A DNA stretch of 64,000 nt from an uncultured Aquimonas sp. (GTDB lineage Bacteria > Pseudomonadota > Gammaproteobacteria > Xanthomonadales > Xanthomonadaceae), in assembly GCF_937888285.1 (NCBI RefSeq), contig NZ_CALART010000109.1:72297-136296 (forward strand). The letters are read 5' to 3'. Position 1 is the stretch's first letter. The number at the start of each line of letters is the position of its first letter. This document shows positions 45,181 to 53,224 of the stretch, one piece after another. The position numbers and the translations under genes are program-made. The notes below the pieces were generated by a model. The model was not told the DNA's origin and did no database searches. It saw nothing but the letters and a program-made list of their open reading frames with translations.

Positions 45181-46359
45181 TCAGTTCCTGACGCGGTTAC
45201 GCATGGTGATGGAGGTTTCGAACGCCTGACGCACGCGGCGATCGTCAGCGACCCTGAAAACGGTGTCGGCCACGCGGATTGGCGGCGACGTATCGTCGCG
45301 AAGAGCACCCGCGGTATTGGTGCTGCGCATCAGCAAGCCCACCCGGACGCTCAGCGCTCGACTCCAGGCATCGCGCGGGTTCGGCGCCAGGCCGGGCACA
45401 CCCGCAGCAGTGAAGTAACGATCAACCACATCGTCGCGTGCAGCGCCGACGTCAGTACCGAACACGAGCTGCATCGACTCTACGCCCTCTACAACCGACT
45501 GCGGACCAGAAACCAGATTGGCGCGACTCGCGTCCAGTCGGCGCATGATGAGAGAAGGCTCACCGCTGGCGGCATCGATGCCAACGTAGTAGACGACATA
45601 TTCGTAGCGGTGAACCGAGGTGCCTGGCGGTGCATAACCATCTTCCTCGGCAATCCAGTTGACCGCATTCACACCGCCGCTGCCGACAGCGACGAGAGGC
45701 CCGTCGGACAGCGCCTGAACGAGCGAAAGGCTCTTGCAGTTGGAGACCCCATAGACGTCGCCGCGCCGGAAGAACGCGACGTCCAGGGGGTTCTGCACGG
45801 TCATGGTGTTGGCGGCGACGTTGGGCAGCACGCTGCGCACGTTCTCGCTGCTCAGATAGCGCAGCACGATGATGTCGCTGCCGCGTATCGCATCACCGGT
45901 GACATCGGCAAGGGCGGCCGGCAGGGGCGGAGTGAAGCTGCCGGCACCGACACCGGCCGAAACGCCGCCGCTCAGGTCAACCACCTCGCCTGGGCCACTG
46001 CCTGCGAACTCGAAGGCTTCCATCGCCATATCGACCCGCAGGGCGAAGGGTGCGGCTGCGAAGTTCGTGGAGGGGTTGGCAGCGTGGTTGAACAGCGCTT
46101 CATTGGCAGAGGAGTAATGACGCTCGCTGCGGCAACCCACATGCGCCGACATTCGCACATCATTGCGCAGCATGTCGAACGCAAAGCGCGCGTTCTCCTG
46201 GACGCGCGAGGCGCCCTCTGCAGTCGAGAAGGCGAGCTGGGTGGAGCCGAAGATCTGCATGATGCCGGTCAGCAGCACGACACCAATGACCAGGGCGATC
46301 ATGACTTCGATCAGTGAGAGGCCGGTGCTGCGGCGGCGGTTGTAATAGTTGGCGTGCAC
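45181..46359 (-). CDS. pilW: minor pilin PilW
   Basis: A 392-residue prepilin-like protein. The cleavage region reads RRRSTGLSLIEVMIALVIGV, followed by LLTGIMQIFGSTQLAFSTAE and RVQENARFAFDMLRNDVRMS, the conserved PilW beginning. The remainder is a beta-rich globular domain. It is one of the larger subunits of the priming complex. It is separated from pilV by 9 nt. Confidence 0.93.
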   Translation of the reverse strand: MHANYYNRRRSTGLSLIEVMIALVIGVVLLTGIMQIFGSTQLAFSTAEGASRVQENARFAFDMLRNDVRMSAHVGCRSERHYSSANEALFNHAANPSTNFAAAPFALRVDMAMEAFEFAGSGPGEVVDLSGGVSAGVGAGSFTPPLPAALADVTGDAIRGSDIIVLRYLSSENVRSVLPNVAANTMTVQNPLDVAFFRRGDVYGVSNCKSLSLVQALSDGPLVAVGSGGVNAVNWIAEEDGYAPPGTSVHRYEYVVYYVGIDAASGEPSLIMRRLDASRANLVSGPQSVVEGVESMQLVFGTDVGAARDDVVDRYFTAAGVPGLAPNPRDAWSRALSVRVGLLMRSTNTAGALRDDTSPPIRVADTVFRVADDRRVRQAFETSITMRNRVRN

Positions 46360-46368
46360 GGGCCGTCC

Positions 46369-46893
46369 TCAGATCTCAGTGACCAGGCGGAACATGGATT
46401 CGCTGTCCGACGAACAGTTGGCGGTCTGCTGGGCGGTCTGACTGCGATCGTCGCTCCAGCAGATATCCACGGTGAGGGCCAAACGGTTGCCACCACCGGC
46501 AACGGGAGCGAAGTTGGCGCGGATCCGGCCGTCGGGCAACGCGCGACAGACGCGCTCATCAACGCGCTCGATATCGCAGGCCAGTGCGTTCGAATCGTTG
46601 CCGCAGTTGTAGCCCGGCGCTGCGGCGATATTGCAGTTCGGGGCGCTGAAAGCGTTGCGGCGGAGCAGCTGGGCCTTGCTGTTGGCGCCGTCAGCGATAT
46701 AGGCCCGCGCGATATCGGTGAACTCGTAGGCGATATCGGCAGCCTGTGTGCGGTAGCCGGCGCTCTGCGTATTGCGCAGGGACACCGCCATCAGGGTGCC
46801 CACGCCCAAGAGGCCGATGGACAGCACGACCACCGCGATCATCACCTCGATCAGGGACACGCCCGCCTGGCGTCGACTCTTGACGCGGCTCAT
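46369..46893 (-). CDS. pilV: minor pilin PilV
   Basis: A 174-residue prepilin. The cleavage region RRQAGVSLIEVMIAVVVLSI and the following GLLGVGTLMAVSLRNTQSAG are typical of PilV. The C-terminal domain holds several cysteines (APNCNIAA, YNCGNDSNALACDIE). Its ATG overlaps the fimT stop by 4 nt. Confidence 0.93.
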   Translation of the reverse strand: MSRVKSRRQAGVSLIEVMIAVVVLSIGLLGVGTLMAVSLRNTQSAGYRTQAADIAYEFTDIARAYIADGANSKAQLLRRNAFSAPNCNIAAAPGYNCGNDSNALACDIERVDERVCRALPDGRIRANFAPVAGGGNRLALTVDICWSDDRSQTAQQTANCSSDSESMFRLVTEI

Positions 46894-47423
46894 GGGCAGG
46901 TCCTCTTGCCGGTACTGACCGAACCCACGGGGCTCACCGTGAGCGTGCGCACAAAGCCCTTGCCACTCGGGCAGTACACCGCACTGAGCTGCAGGGTTGC
47001 ATTGCCGGCACCCGCGGCAGGCTCCACGCGACGACCGCGGCCGTCGAAACGGATCTCAGGCAGCCCGGCGAGCACGTCCCTCTGGTTGATGGTGCCGACG
47101 GACAACACCTCGTCGGCATCGGGGTTCCCGTTGCCATTGGCGTCCGCCCAGGCCACCCAGCCGTTCTGCCAGCCGCCGCCACAGCCGGTCAGGGTCGCAT
47201 TGGCGGGACAGAGACCGCCACCGGAGTTGGTCTCGATGGCGGCGGTGCGCGCCAGACTGGCGCCCGCGACGAGTTCGTTGGCCTGCGAGCTCAGGCGGTT
47301 CTGCACGATCAGCTCGTTGAAACTGGGCAGTGCGATGGTCGCGACAATGGCGACGATCGCGACGATGATCATCAGTTCAACAACGCTGAACCCCGTGTGG
47401 CGGGGTCGTTCGAGCGGGGTCAT
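46890..47423 (-). CDS. fimT: minor pilin FimT/GspH
   Basis: A 177-residue prepilin with leader MTPLERPRHTG and mature start FSVVELMIIVAIVAIVATIA. The GspH/FimT domain includes LPSFNELIVQNRLSSQANEL, NGWVAWADANGNGNPDADE and IRFDGRGRR. It has a good ribosome-binding site (GGAGG, five bases before the ATG), and no upstream gene is on this strand within 690 bp. It is therefore the first gene of the six-gene operon fimT-pilV-pilW-pilX-pilY1-pilE. Confidence 0.92.
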   Translation of the reverse strand: MTPLERPRHTGFSVVELMIIVAIVAIVATIALPSFNELIVQNRLSSQANELVAGASLARTAAIETNSGGGLCPANATLTGCGGGWQNGWVAWADANGNGNPDADEVLSVGTINQRDVLAGLPEIRFDGRGRRVEPAAGAGNATLQLSAVYCPSGKGFVRTLTVSPVGSVSTGKRTCP

Positions 47424-47780
47424 GGCTGCCTCCGGTTTGCTCCGAGGCGAACAGTATCGCGGACTTGGCGACAGTTCTTCAGGTGCCGGACAGCCGGTAG
47501 ACCGCCACCGACCAGCGTTTCCGGGGGTGGGCCGCAGCGCGATGGGGTTCGCAGAGTGGAACCTTGGGTGGGGCAGCGGAGGCAGGAGACGTTGCGGTTC
47601 TGAGGCATGGTGGTTCGGGAGTTCGGCGGCGTGGGGCCTGGCGGCGCGGGACCGTGGTGGCCGTGGTGTCGCTCGGACGGGGTGAGCCCCTGGCCCAGTG
47701 AGGAGCGCTCGCACGGGGTCGGCCTTGGTCAGCAGGGCGACCTAGGCATAGGGCGTGCCCGGGCCACCCAGCGACCTTGC

Positions 47781-48010
47781 ATAGGTTGGGCCCTGGCCCA
47801 CCCGTCGGGTTGGCGCTGGCCGATCTCCGCCGGCAGCTTGGCCTGTGCACTTCTGGGCGACGCGTGGCGAGGTGGGCGCTCTCGGATGAACGCGGGGTTT
47901 GTCATCCCCGCGAAGCGCCTGTCCTCGCGAAGGCGGAGGCGGAGATCCAGGGTTCTCGAGGGTGAGGCCAGTGTCTGCTGGGCCCCCGCCTTCGCGGGGG
48001 CGACGACGAA
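47781..48010. repeat. palindromes in the 47424-48119 gap
   Basis: An ATAG-bordered GGTTGGGCC/GGCCCACC palindrome lies at 47781-47802. From 47901 to 48010 there is an inverted pair of a different repeat: the left half begins GTCATCCCCGCGAAG and ends GATCCAG; the right half reads CTGGGCCCCCGCC, then TTCGCGGGGG, then CGACGAC. The latter type is widespread in proteobacterial intergenic DNA. I see no gene in this 696-bp region. Confidence 0.65.
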
Positions 48011-48119
48011 CGGGGTCGCGAGCACGCTAGTTCTACAAACCGCCGGTCTTGGCGGAGCGACGATGTATCGCGGGAGCTCTGCTTCTCGAAGGCGCCGCGT
48101 CGGCCTGCCCTGCGCCGGC

Positions 48120-49418
48120 TCAGCGTCGCGGCGGCAGCAGCGCCTTCAGGCTCGCCTCCGACAGCTCGCCGCTGCGTCGATGCAGCAGGCGGCCTTCGCC
48201 GTCGACGATCAGCGTCGTCGGGTAGCCGCGGACCTGCAGGCGCTCGGGCACGCTACCGGCCGGATCGCGCCAGATCGGCGCCAGCGGCAGGGCCAGAGTG
48301 CGGGTGAAGGCAGCGATCTCGGCGGGGCTTTCGCCAATGTTGAGGTAGACGAAGTCGACGTCGGGGCGCAGCGCCTGGACGCGGGCGAAGGCCGGCATTT
48401 CACGTCGGCAGGGCGCGCACCAGCTGGCCCAGAGGTTGATGACTTGAGCCCTGCCCTGCCCCGCCGGCAGGCGCTGCGGGCGACCTTCAAGGTCGAGCAC
48501 CTGCATCGACGGCAGCGGCGTGGCGCCGGCGCGGGCGTGCAGGCCGAGCAGGATCTGGCCGACAAGCAGGACGCTGAGGCCGACGGCGGCGGGGATCAGC
48601 AGGAGGCGCTGCCAGGGGTTGAGGCGTGCGGCTGCCGCGGGGCGGAGAGTTGCTTCCTCGCGCATGGGCGGTGGCGCAAGGTGCGGCTGCGCTGTGCCAG
48701 CGGCTTCAGCGGCACTCGCTGGCGGATGCGCTGCGCTTATCCGCCCTACGAGTTCGAACGACGCTTTGCCTCCGTCGAAGTCGGAAGCTCGCTCCGTCTC
48801 AGGCCCGGCCTCATCGGGACCCGCTGGCGGATGCGCTGCGCTTATCCGCCCTACGAGTTCGAACGACGCTTTGCCTTCATCGAAGTCGGAAGATCGCTCC
48901 GTCTCAGGCCCGGCCTCCGCGGGACCCGCTGGCGGATGCGCTGCGCTTATCCGCCCTACCGGAGCTGGGCTTCGCTCAAGTCGCGGCGTCGCTCGCTTTC
49001 GTAGGGCGGATAAGCGCCAGCGCATCCGCCAGCGGCTTGCCTCTGGCGAGGCTTGTGCGAGGTTTGCCGCAGGCGCGGCTGCAGCGCGTCGCTCACCGGG
49101 CTGCCGAACCGCCATGACCAGAACGGCGACGGCGCCCACGACGAGGCCGATCCATGGGTCATAGCCGCCATCGCGGAAGGCCAGCAGCGCGCCAGGGCTG
49201 TCGGCGTAGGCCTGCCAGTGGCGCAGGATCCATCCAATGCGGGCGCCCAGAAGGCCCAGGACCAGCGCGATGAACAGGCGTGCCTCGGCACGGGCGCGCA
49301 GCGGCGGCTCCGCGTCGCGCAGCAGACTGAGCACGCCCAGCGCAGCAGCCGTCGCGATGAGCAGAAGCAGGGCCTGGGTGGGCAGCAGCAGGGGGCCTAG
49401 GGCGATCGAATCGGGCAT
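48120..49418 (-). CDS. TlpA-type thioredoxin protein with REP-derived linker
   Basis: A 432-residue membrane protein. The N-terminus has several helices (LGPLLLPTQALLLLIATAAA; LFIALVLGLLGARIGWILR) weakly like prolipoprotein diacylglyceryl transferase. Residues about 130-233 are translated REP hairpins and include two and a half copies of a 35-residue repeat beginning VGRISAAHPPAG. A membrane helix at about 257-280 leads to a periplasmic TlpA/ResA-type domain with WASWCAPCRREMPAF (Cys pair near residue 333) and VRGYPTTLIVDGEGRLL with the cis-Pro. It should be a disulfide reductase. I chose the ATG at 49418 before the first helix; the upstream frame is hairpin-repeat DNA. Confidence 0.78.
   Translation of the reverse strand: MPDSIALGPLLLPTQALLLLIATAAALGVLSLLRDAEPPLRARAEARLFIALVLGLLGARIGWILRHWQAYADSPGALLAFRDGGYDPWIGLVVGAVAVLVMAVRQPGERRAAAAPAANLAQASPEASRWRMRWRLSALRKRATPRLERSPAPVGRISAAHPPAGPAEAGPETERSSDFDEGKASFELVGRISAAHPPAGPDEAGPETERASDFDGGKASFELVGRISAAHPPASAAEAAGTAQPHLAPPPMREEATLRPAAAARLNPWQRLLLIPAAVGLSVLLVGQILLGLHARAGATPLPSMQVLDLEGRPQRLPAGQGRAQVINLWASWCAPCRREMPAFARVQALRPDVDFVYLNIGESPAEIAAFTRTLALPLAPIWRDPAGSVPERLQVRGYPTTLIVDGEGRLLHRRSGELSEASLKALLPPRR
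48721..49030. repeat. intragenic REP array, 105-bp period
   Basis: GGCGGAT/ATCCGCC hairpins at 48721, 48826 and 48931, exactly 105 bp (35 codons) apart, lie inside the thioredoxin gene. An inverted partner with GTAG and a one-base-longer loop lies at 49001, 70 bp from the last. The intervening 75 bp are repeated almost perfectly. The reading frame passes through the whole array without a stop. Confidence 0.9.
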
Positions 49419-49499
49419 GGGGGGCTTGGAGCAGGGGAAGCCGAGCTGGGCGGGGGCGTCAAGAGGGGCAGCGGTCGCTTCGCCCGGCCCTCTCCCCAA

Positions 49500-49669
49500 C
49501 CCCTCTCCCACGGGGAGAGGGGCTTTGCGGCGGGGCATGAGGCGAACGGCAATGCTGTCGGGCGCTGAGCTGGGGCCCCAGGGCGGGTAGCACTCGCTTC
49601 GCCCGGCCCTGCCCCCAAGCTGCCCTCGCGTTGCTCGGACTGCGAGAGCTTAGGCTGCCACCGGCAGCC
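49500..49669. repeat. hairpin repeats upstream of the thioredoxin gene and downstream of purK
   Basis: A CCCCTCTCCC-ACG-GGGAGAGGGG palindrome lies at 49500-49522 and a GGCTGCC-ACC-GGCAGCC palindrome at 49653-49669. The gap 49419-49811 contains degenerate copies of the same sequences and no gene that I can support. Confidence 0.6.
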
Positions 49670-49811
49670 GATAAGCAATCCCGAACCGCTCCGGCGGGAG
49701 AGGGGCTCTGGGACGGGCTTGACGCGACGCATAGCTCTGACTCCCGGGAGCATCGGCTGCCCGGCAACCGCATTGCGCTCCCGCACCGCCTCCAGCGGGA
49801 GAGGGGCGCGT

Positions 49812-50969
49812 TCAGCCGCGCAGCGCGTCTATCGCCGGCTGTACCTGTGGCTGCCGCTGCAGCACCTGCCCGGCCCGCTCCAGCGCATCGGCCAGCTGGG
49901 CGGCGCTGTCGGCGCGCAGGGTGGCGTGGCCGACCTTGCGGCCGGCGCGCGCGCTCTTGCCGTAGTCGTGCCAGTGCAGGCCGGGCACGGTGAGTGCGGC
50001 GGCGCAGTCGGGCAGCGCGCCGATCCAGTTGAGCATGGCGCTGTGGCCGCGCGTGGCGGTGTCGCCCAGCGGCAGGCCGAGCACGGCGCGCAGGTGGTTC
50101 TCGAACTGGCTGCTGACCGCGCCTTCGATGGTCCAGTGGCCGCTGTTGTGGACGCGCGGGGCCATCTCGTTGGCCAGCAGCGCGCCGCCCTGCTCGAACA
50201 GCTCCAGCGCGAACACGCCGACGTAGTCGAGCGCGTCGGCCAGGGCCTGCGCATGCGCCACGGCGCGCGCGGCGATGTCGTCCGAGACTTCGGCGGGCGC
50301 GAGGCTGAGCGAGAGGATGCCCTCGTGGTGCCAGTTGCGGGTCAGCGGATAGCTGCGGAACTCGCCGTCGCGGCCGCGCACGCCGACCACCGACAGCTCG
50401 CTGTCGAAGGGCACGAAGGCTTCCAGGATCAGGCTGGCCTGCGGCTGGCCATGCGCGAGCGCGGCCCAGGCGGCCTCGACGTCGGCCGGCTGGCGCAGGC
50501 GGAACTGGCCCTTGCCGTCGTAGCCCAGACGACGCGTCTTGAGGATGCTCGGCAGGCCGATCTGTTCGACCGCTGCACGAAGCTGGTCGAGCGTGTCGAC
50601 CGCGGCGAACGCTGGAGTGCCGATGCCGAGCCCGCGGAACAGCGACTTCTCGGCCATGCGGTCCTGGGCCACGCCCAAGGCACGCGGGTTGGGGAACACC
50701 GGCACGCGCTCGGCCAGCCAGGCAGCGCTGTCGGCGGGCACGTTCTCGAAGTCGAAGGTGGCGATGTCGATCTGCGCGGCGAAGCGGCCGAGCGCATCGA
50801 GGTCGCGGTAGTCGGCCTGCATCAGCGCGGCGACCTGGCCGCCGCAGGCGTTGGCGTCGGTGTCGAGCATCAGGAACTTCGTGCCCAGCGGCGCACCGGC
50901 CAGGGCCAGCATGCGCGCGAGCTGGCCGCCGCCGAGCACGCCGACGCGGATCAAGCTGCGCTCGCTCAT
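49812..50969 (-). CDS. purK: 5-(carboxyamino)imidazole ribonucleotide synthase PurK
   Basis: A 385-residue ATP-grasp enzyme that converts AIR, ATP and bicarbonate to N5-CAIR in purine synthesis. Marks are GVLGGGQLARMLALAGAPLG at the N-terminus, TFDFENVPADSA, the ATP-grasp segment ILKTRRLGYDGKGQFRL, the catalytic region EMAPRVHNSGHWTIEGAVSS and the terminal LHWHDYGKSARAGRKVGH. It is preceded and overlapped by purE (ATGA), the standard arrangement. Confidence 0.96.
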   Translation of the reverse strand: MSERSLIRVGVLGGGQLARMLALAGAPLGTKFLMLDTDANACGGQVAALMQADYRDLDALGRFAAQIDIATFDFENVPADSAAWLAERVPVFPNPRALGVAQDRMAEKSLFRGLGIGTPAFAAVDTLDQLRAAVEQIGLPSILKTRRLGYDGKGQFRLRQPADVEAAWAALAHGQPQASLILEAFVPFDSELSVVGVRGRDGEFRSYPLTRNWHHEGILSLSLAPAEVSDDIAARAVAHAQALADALDYVGVFALELFEQGGALLANEMAPRVHNSGHWTIEGAVSSQFENHLRAVLGLPLGDTATRGHSAMLNWIGALPDCAAALTVPGLHWHDYGKSARAGRKVGHATLRADSAAQLADALERAGQVLQRQPQVQPAIDALRG

Positions 50970-51487
50970 GCCTGCCTCGGGTCGGGATGGGCCAGCACGT
51001 CCTCGGTCTGTTTGGCGCGGAACGCGGCCAGCGCCTCACGGATCGCGGGGTGGTCCGCGGCCAGCAGGCTGGCGGCGAACAGGCCGGCATTGGCGGCGCC
51101 GGCGACGCCGATGGCGAAGGTGGCTACGGGAATGCCGGCCGGCATCTGCACGATCGACAGCAGCGAGTCCAAGCCGTTGAGCGCCTTCGACTGCACCGGC
51201 ACGCCGAGCACGGGGACCGCGGTCTTGGCGGCCAGCATGCCAGGCAGATGGGCAGCGCCGCCGGCGCCGGCGATGATCGCGCGCAGGCCGCGCGATTCCG
51301 CGGCATCGGCGTACTGGAACAGCAGGTCGGGCGTGCGATGTGCGCTGACCACCTGCACTTCGTGCGGCACGCCCAGGGCCTCAAGGCGCTGCACGGCGTG
51401 CTGCATGGTGTCCCAGTCGGAACGCGAGCCCATCACCACGCCAACCAGCGGCGCGGAGGTGTGGGCGGCGGGCGTGTGCTGCGTCAT
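50966..51487 (-). CDS. purE: N5-CAIR mutase PurE
   Basis: A 173-residue class I PurE that moves the carboxyl group of N5-CAIR to C4, the step after PurK. The signature VGVVMGSRSDWDTMQ, the active-site VVSAHRTPDLL, and IAGAGGAAHLPGMLAAKTAV with PVQSKALNGLDSLLSIVQMP are present. The ATG at 51487 has GGAGG eight bases upstream. It is the first gene of purE-purK. Confidence 0.96.
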   Translation of the reverse strand: MTQHTPAAHTSAPLVGVVMGSRSDWDTMQHAVQRLEALGVPHEVQVVSAHRTPDLLFQYADAAESRGLRAIIAGAGGAAHLPGMLAAKTAVPVLGVPVQSKALNGLDSLLSIVQMPAGIPVATFAIGVAGAANAGLFAASLLAADHPAIREALAAFRAKQTEDVLAHPDPRQA

Positions 51488-51642
51488 CGGCTGCGGCCTC
51501 CGCATGGCGATAGCAAGGCCGGCGCGGGCACCCTGCCCCGCCGGAAGCCGCACAGTGTAGACGGGCCGTGCGACGCGCGCTTTGCAGCGCCTGGCCCCAT
51601 GGCCGACAATCGCGGGCTTGTCATCCCTCACGGCGACCTTCC

Positions 51643-51903
51643 ATGGCCCTTGATCCGCGCCTGCTTGAAATCCTGTGCTGCCCGCTGACCCGCCAGCCGC
51701 TGCAGATGCTGGACGCGCAGCGCCTGGCCGCGCTCAACGCGGCGATTGCGGCCGGCAGCGTGAAGCAGGCGGATGGGCAGGTGCTCGCGCAGGCCTGGAA
51801 GGAAGGCCTGATCACCGCCAACGGCAGCCGCGCCTACCGCATCGACGACGGCATCCCGGTGCTGCTGGCCGATGAAGCGGTGGAGTGGTCGCAGCTGGGA
51901 TAG
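51643..51903 (+). CDS. Trm112-like (UPF0434/YcaR) protein
   Basis: An 86-residue small protein. MALDPRLLEILCCPLTRQPL and RAYRIDDGIPVLLADEA are the Trm112 family ends. In YcaR-type relatives a CPxC motif begins a zinc ribbon; here the motif reads CCPLT and the second cysteine is missing, so no zinc site is expected. A 25-residue insert (AALNAAIAAGSVKQADGQVL) replaces the usual knuckle. Family members can act as methyltransferase activators or be linked to lipid A enzymes; the function here is unknown. It is divergent from purE. Confidence 0.82.
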   Translation: MALDPRLLEILCCPLTRQPLQMLDAQRLAALNAAIAAGSVKQADGQVLAQAWKEGLITANGSRAYRIDDGIPVLLADEAVEWSQLG

Positions 51904-51971
51904 AAACGCGAAACGCCCTGCCCCGGGCCACGCAAGCGTGCAGGCGCGCTGTCGGACCGGGGCGAGGTTCT

Positions 51972-52487
51972 GGTGGATGCGCTGCGCTTATCCACCCTAC
52001 AACCGCGAGAGACGCCGCGCCGGCATCGGAGCCACAGCCGCTGTGCGCGTAGGGTGCGCCTGCGGCGCACCGGAGCTCGCGAACTCGCACCCATCGGGGC
52101 CATCGGATGGGCCTGGTGCGCGACACGCGCACCCTACGGCAGCCGGACCCGGGCGAGATTCTGCGCCGCGCCTCGCCCGCGTGCCCGCGGGCTGCCGGAC
52201 CGGGGCGAGGTTCTGGTGGATGCGCTGCGCTTATCCACCCTACAGCCGCGAGGGACGCCGCGCCGGCATCGGAGCCACAGCCGCTGTGCGCGTAGGGTGC
52301 GCCTGCGGCGCACCGGAGCTCGCGAACTCGCACCCATCGGGGCCATCGGATGGGCCTGGTGCGCGACACGCGCACCCTACGGCAGCCGGACCGGGGCGAG
52401 GTTCTGCGCCGCACCTCGCCCGCGTGCATTCGGGCTGTCGGACCGGGGCAAGGTTCTGGTGGATGCGCTGCGCTTGTCCACCCTACG
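51972..52487. repeat. composite REP array with other stems, 243-bp period
   Basis: Hairpins with arms GGTGGAT/ATCCACC (the third ends GTCCACC) start at 51972, 52215 and 52458, exactly 243 bp apart. Each of the first two is followed 77 bp on by GTAG plus a hairpin with arms GGTGCGCC/GGCGCACC (52049, 52292). A third hairpin type, GGTGCGCG/CGCGCACC plus CTACG, lies at 52115 and 52358. The array ends 42 bp from the hda stop codon. I see no gene between 51904 and 52528. Confidence 0.88.
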
Positions 52488-52528
52488 ACCGCGAGAGACG
52501 CCGCGCTGGCATCAGCATTCGGATCGAG

Positions 52529-53224
52529 CTAGACGCCCAGTCCCAACAGCGCCCGCAGAAACGGCACGGTGACCCTGCGCTGGGCCGCCAGGCTTTCGCG
52601 ATCCAGCCGGTCGAGCAGGCGGGTCAGGGTCTGCAGGTCGCGCGAGTGGCGGCGGAACAGGTAGTCGAGCACCGGTTCGTCCAGCTCCAGCCCGCGCGCA
52701 TGTGCGCGGCGCTTCAGCACGCGACGGCGGGCCTCGTCGTCGAGCGCGCCCAGCGAGAGGCGGCTGCACTGCTGCAGGCGCGAGCGCAGGTCGGGCAGCA
52801 CCAGCGGCAGGCCCTGCGGGCTGGCATCGGCGGCATAGATGAGCTGTCCGCCGCGATCGTGGGCGCGGTTGTGCAGGGCGAACAGGGCGATCTCGTGCTC
52901 ACGCTCGCCCAGTACCGCCTGCAGATCGTCGAGCGCGATCAGGCCCGTGCCCTCGATCGCCTGCAGGGCGTCGACGGCCCGCGCGCCCAGCGTCGCCAGC
53001 GGGACGTAGTGAACTTCGCGCCCTGCGCGCCGCGCCTCTGCCACCGTAGCCAGCAGCAGGTGGCTGCGACCGCTGCCGGTGGGGCCGTCCAGGAACACCG
53101 AACCCGACGCTTCACCCAGCGCGCTGGCGCGCAGCAGCGCCACCGCTTCGGCGCTGCCTTCGAAATCATCGAAACCCGCCGCCTGCGCCGCGCGCAGGTT
53201 CAGCGGCAGCTGCGGCACGCTCAC
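52529..53224 (-). CDS. hda: DnaA regulatory inactivator Hda
   Basis: A 231-residue AAA+ protein that stimulates ATP hydrolysis by DnaA after replication starts. The N-terminal PQLPLNL is the sliding-clamp binding motif. The P-loop reads FLDGPTGSGRSHLLLA, Walker B LIALDDLQAV, and the sensor/lid region QGLPLVLPDLRSRLQ. It is the last gene of DUF2066 - CDP-alcohol transferase - AI-2E - hda; its ATG overlaps the AI-2E stop by 4 nt. The association with an AI-2E permease is conserved in Lysobacterales and Pseudomonas. Confidence 0.94.
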   Translation of the reverse strand: MSVPQLPLNLRAAQAAGFDDFEGSAEAVALLRASALGEASGSVFLDGPTGSGRSHLLLATVAEARRAGREVHYVPLATLGARAVDALQAIEGTGLIALDDLQAVLGEREHEIALFALHNRAHDRGGQLIYAADASPQGLPLVLPDLRSRLQQCSRLSLGALDDEARRRVLKRRAHARGLELDEPVLDYLFRRHSRDLQTLTRLLDRLDRESLAAQRRVTVPFLRALLGLGV

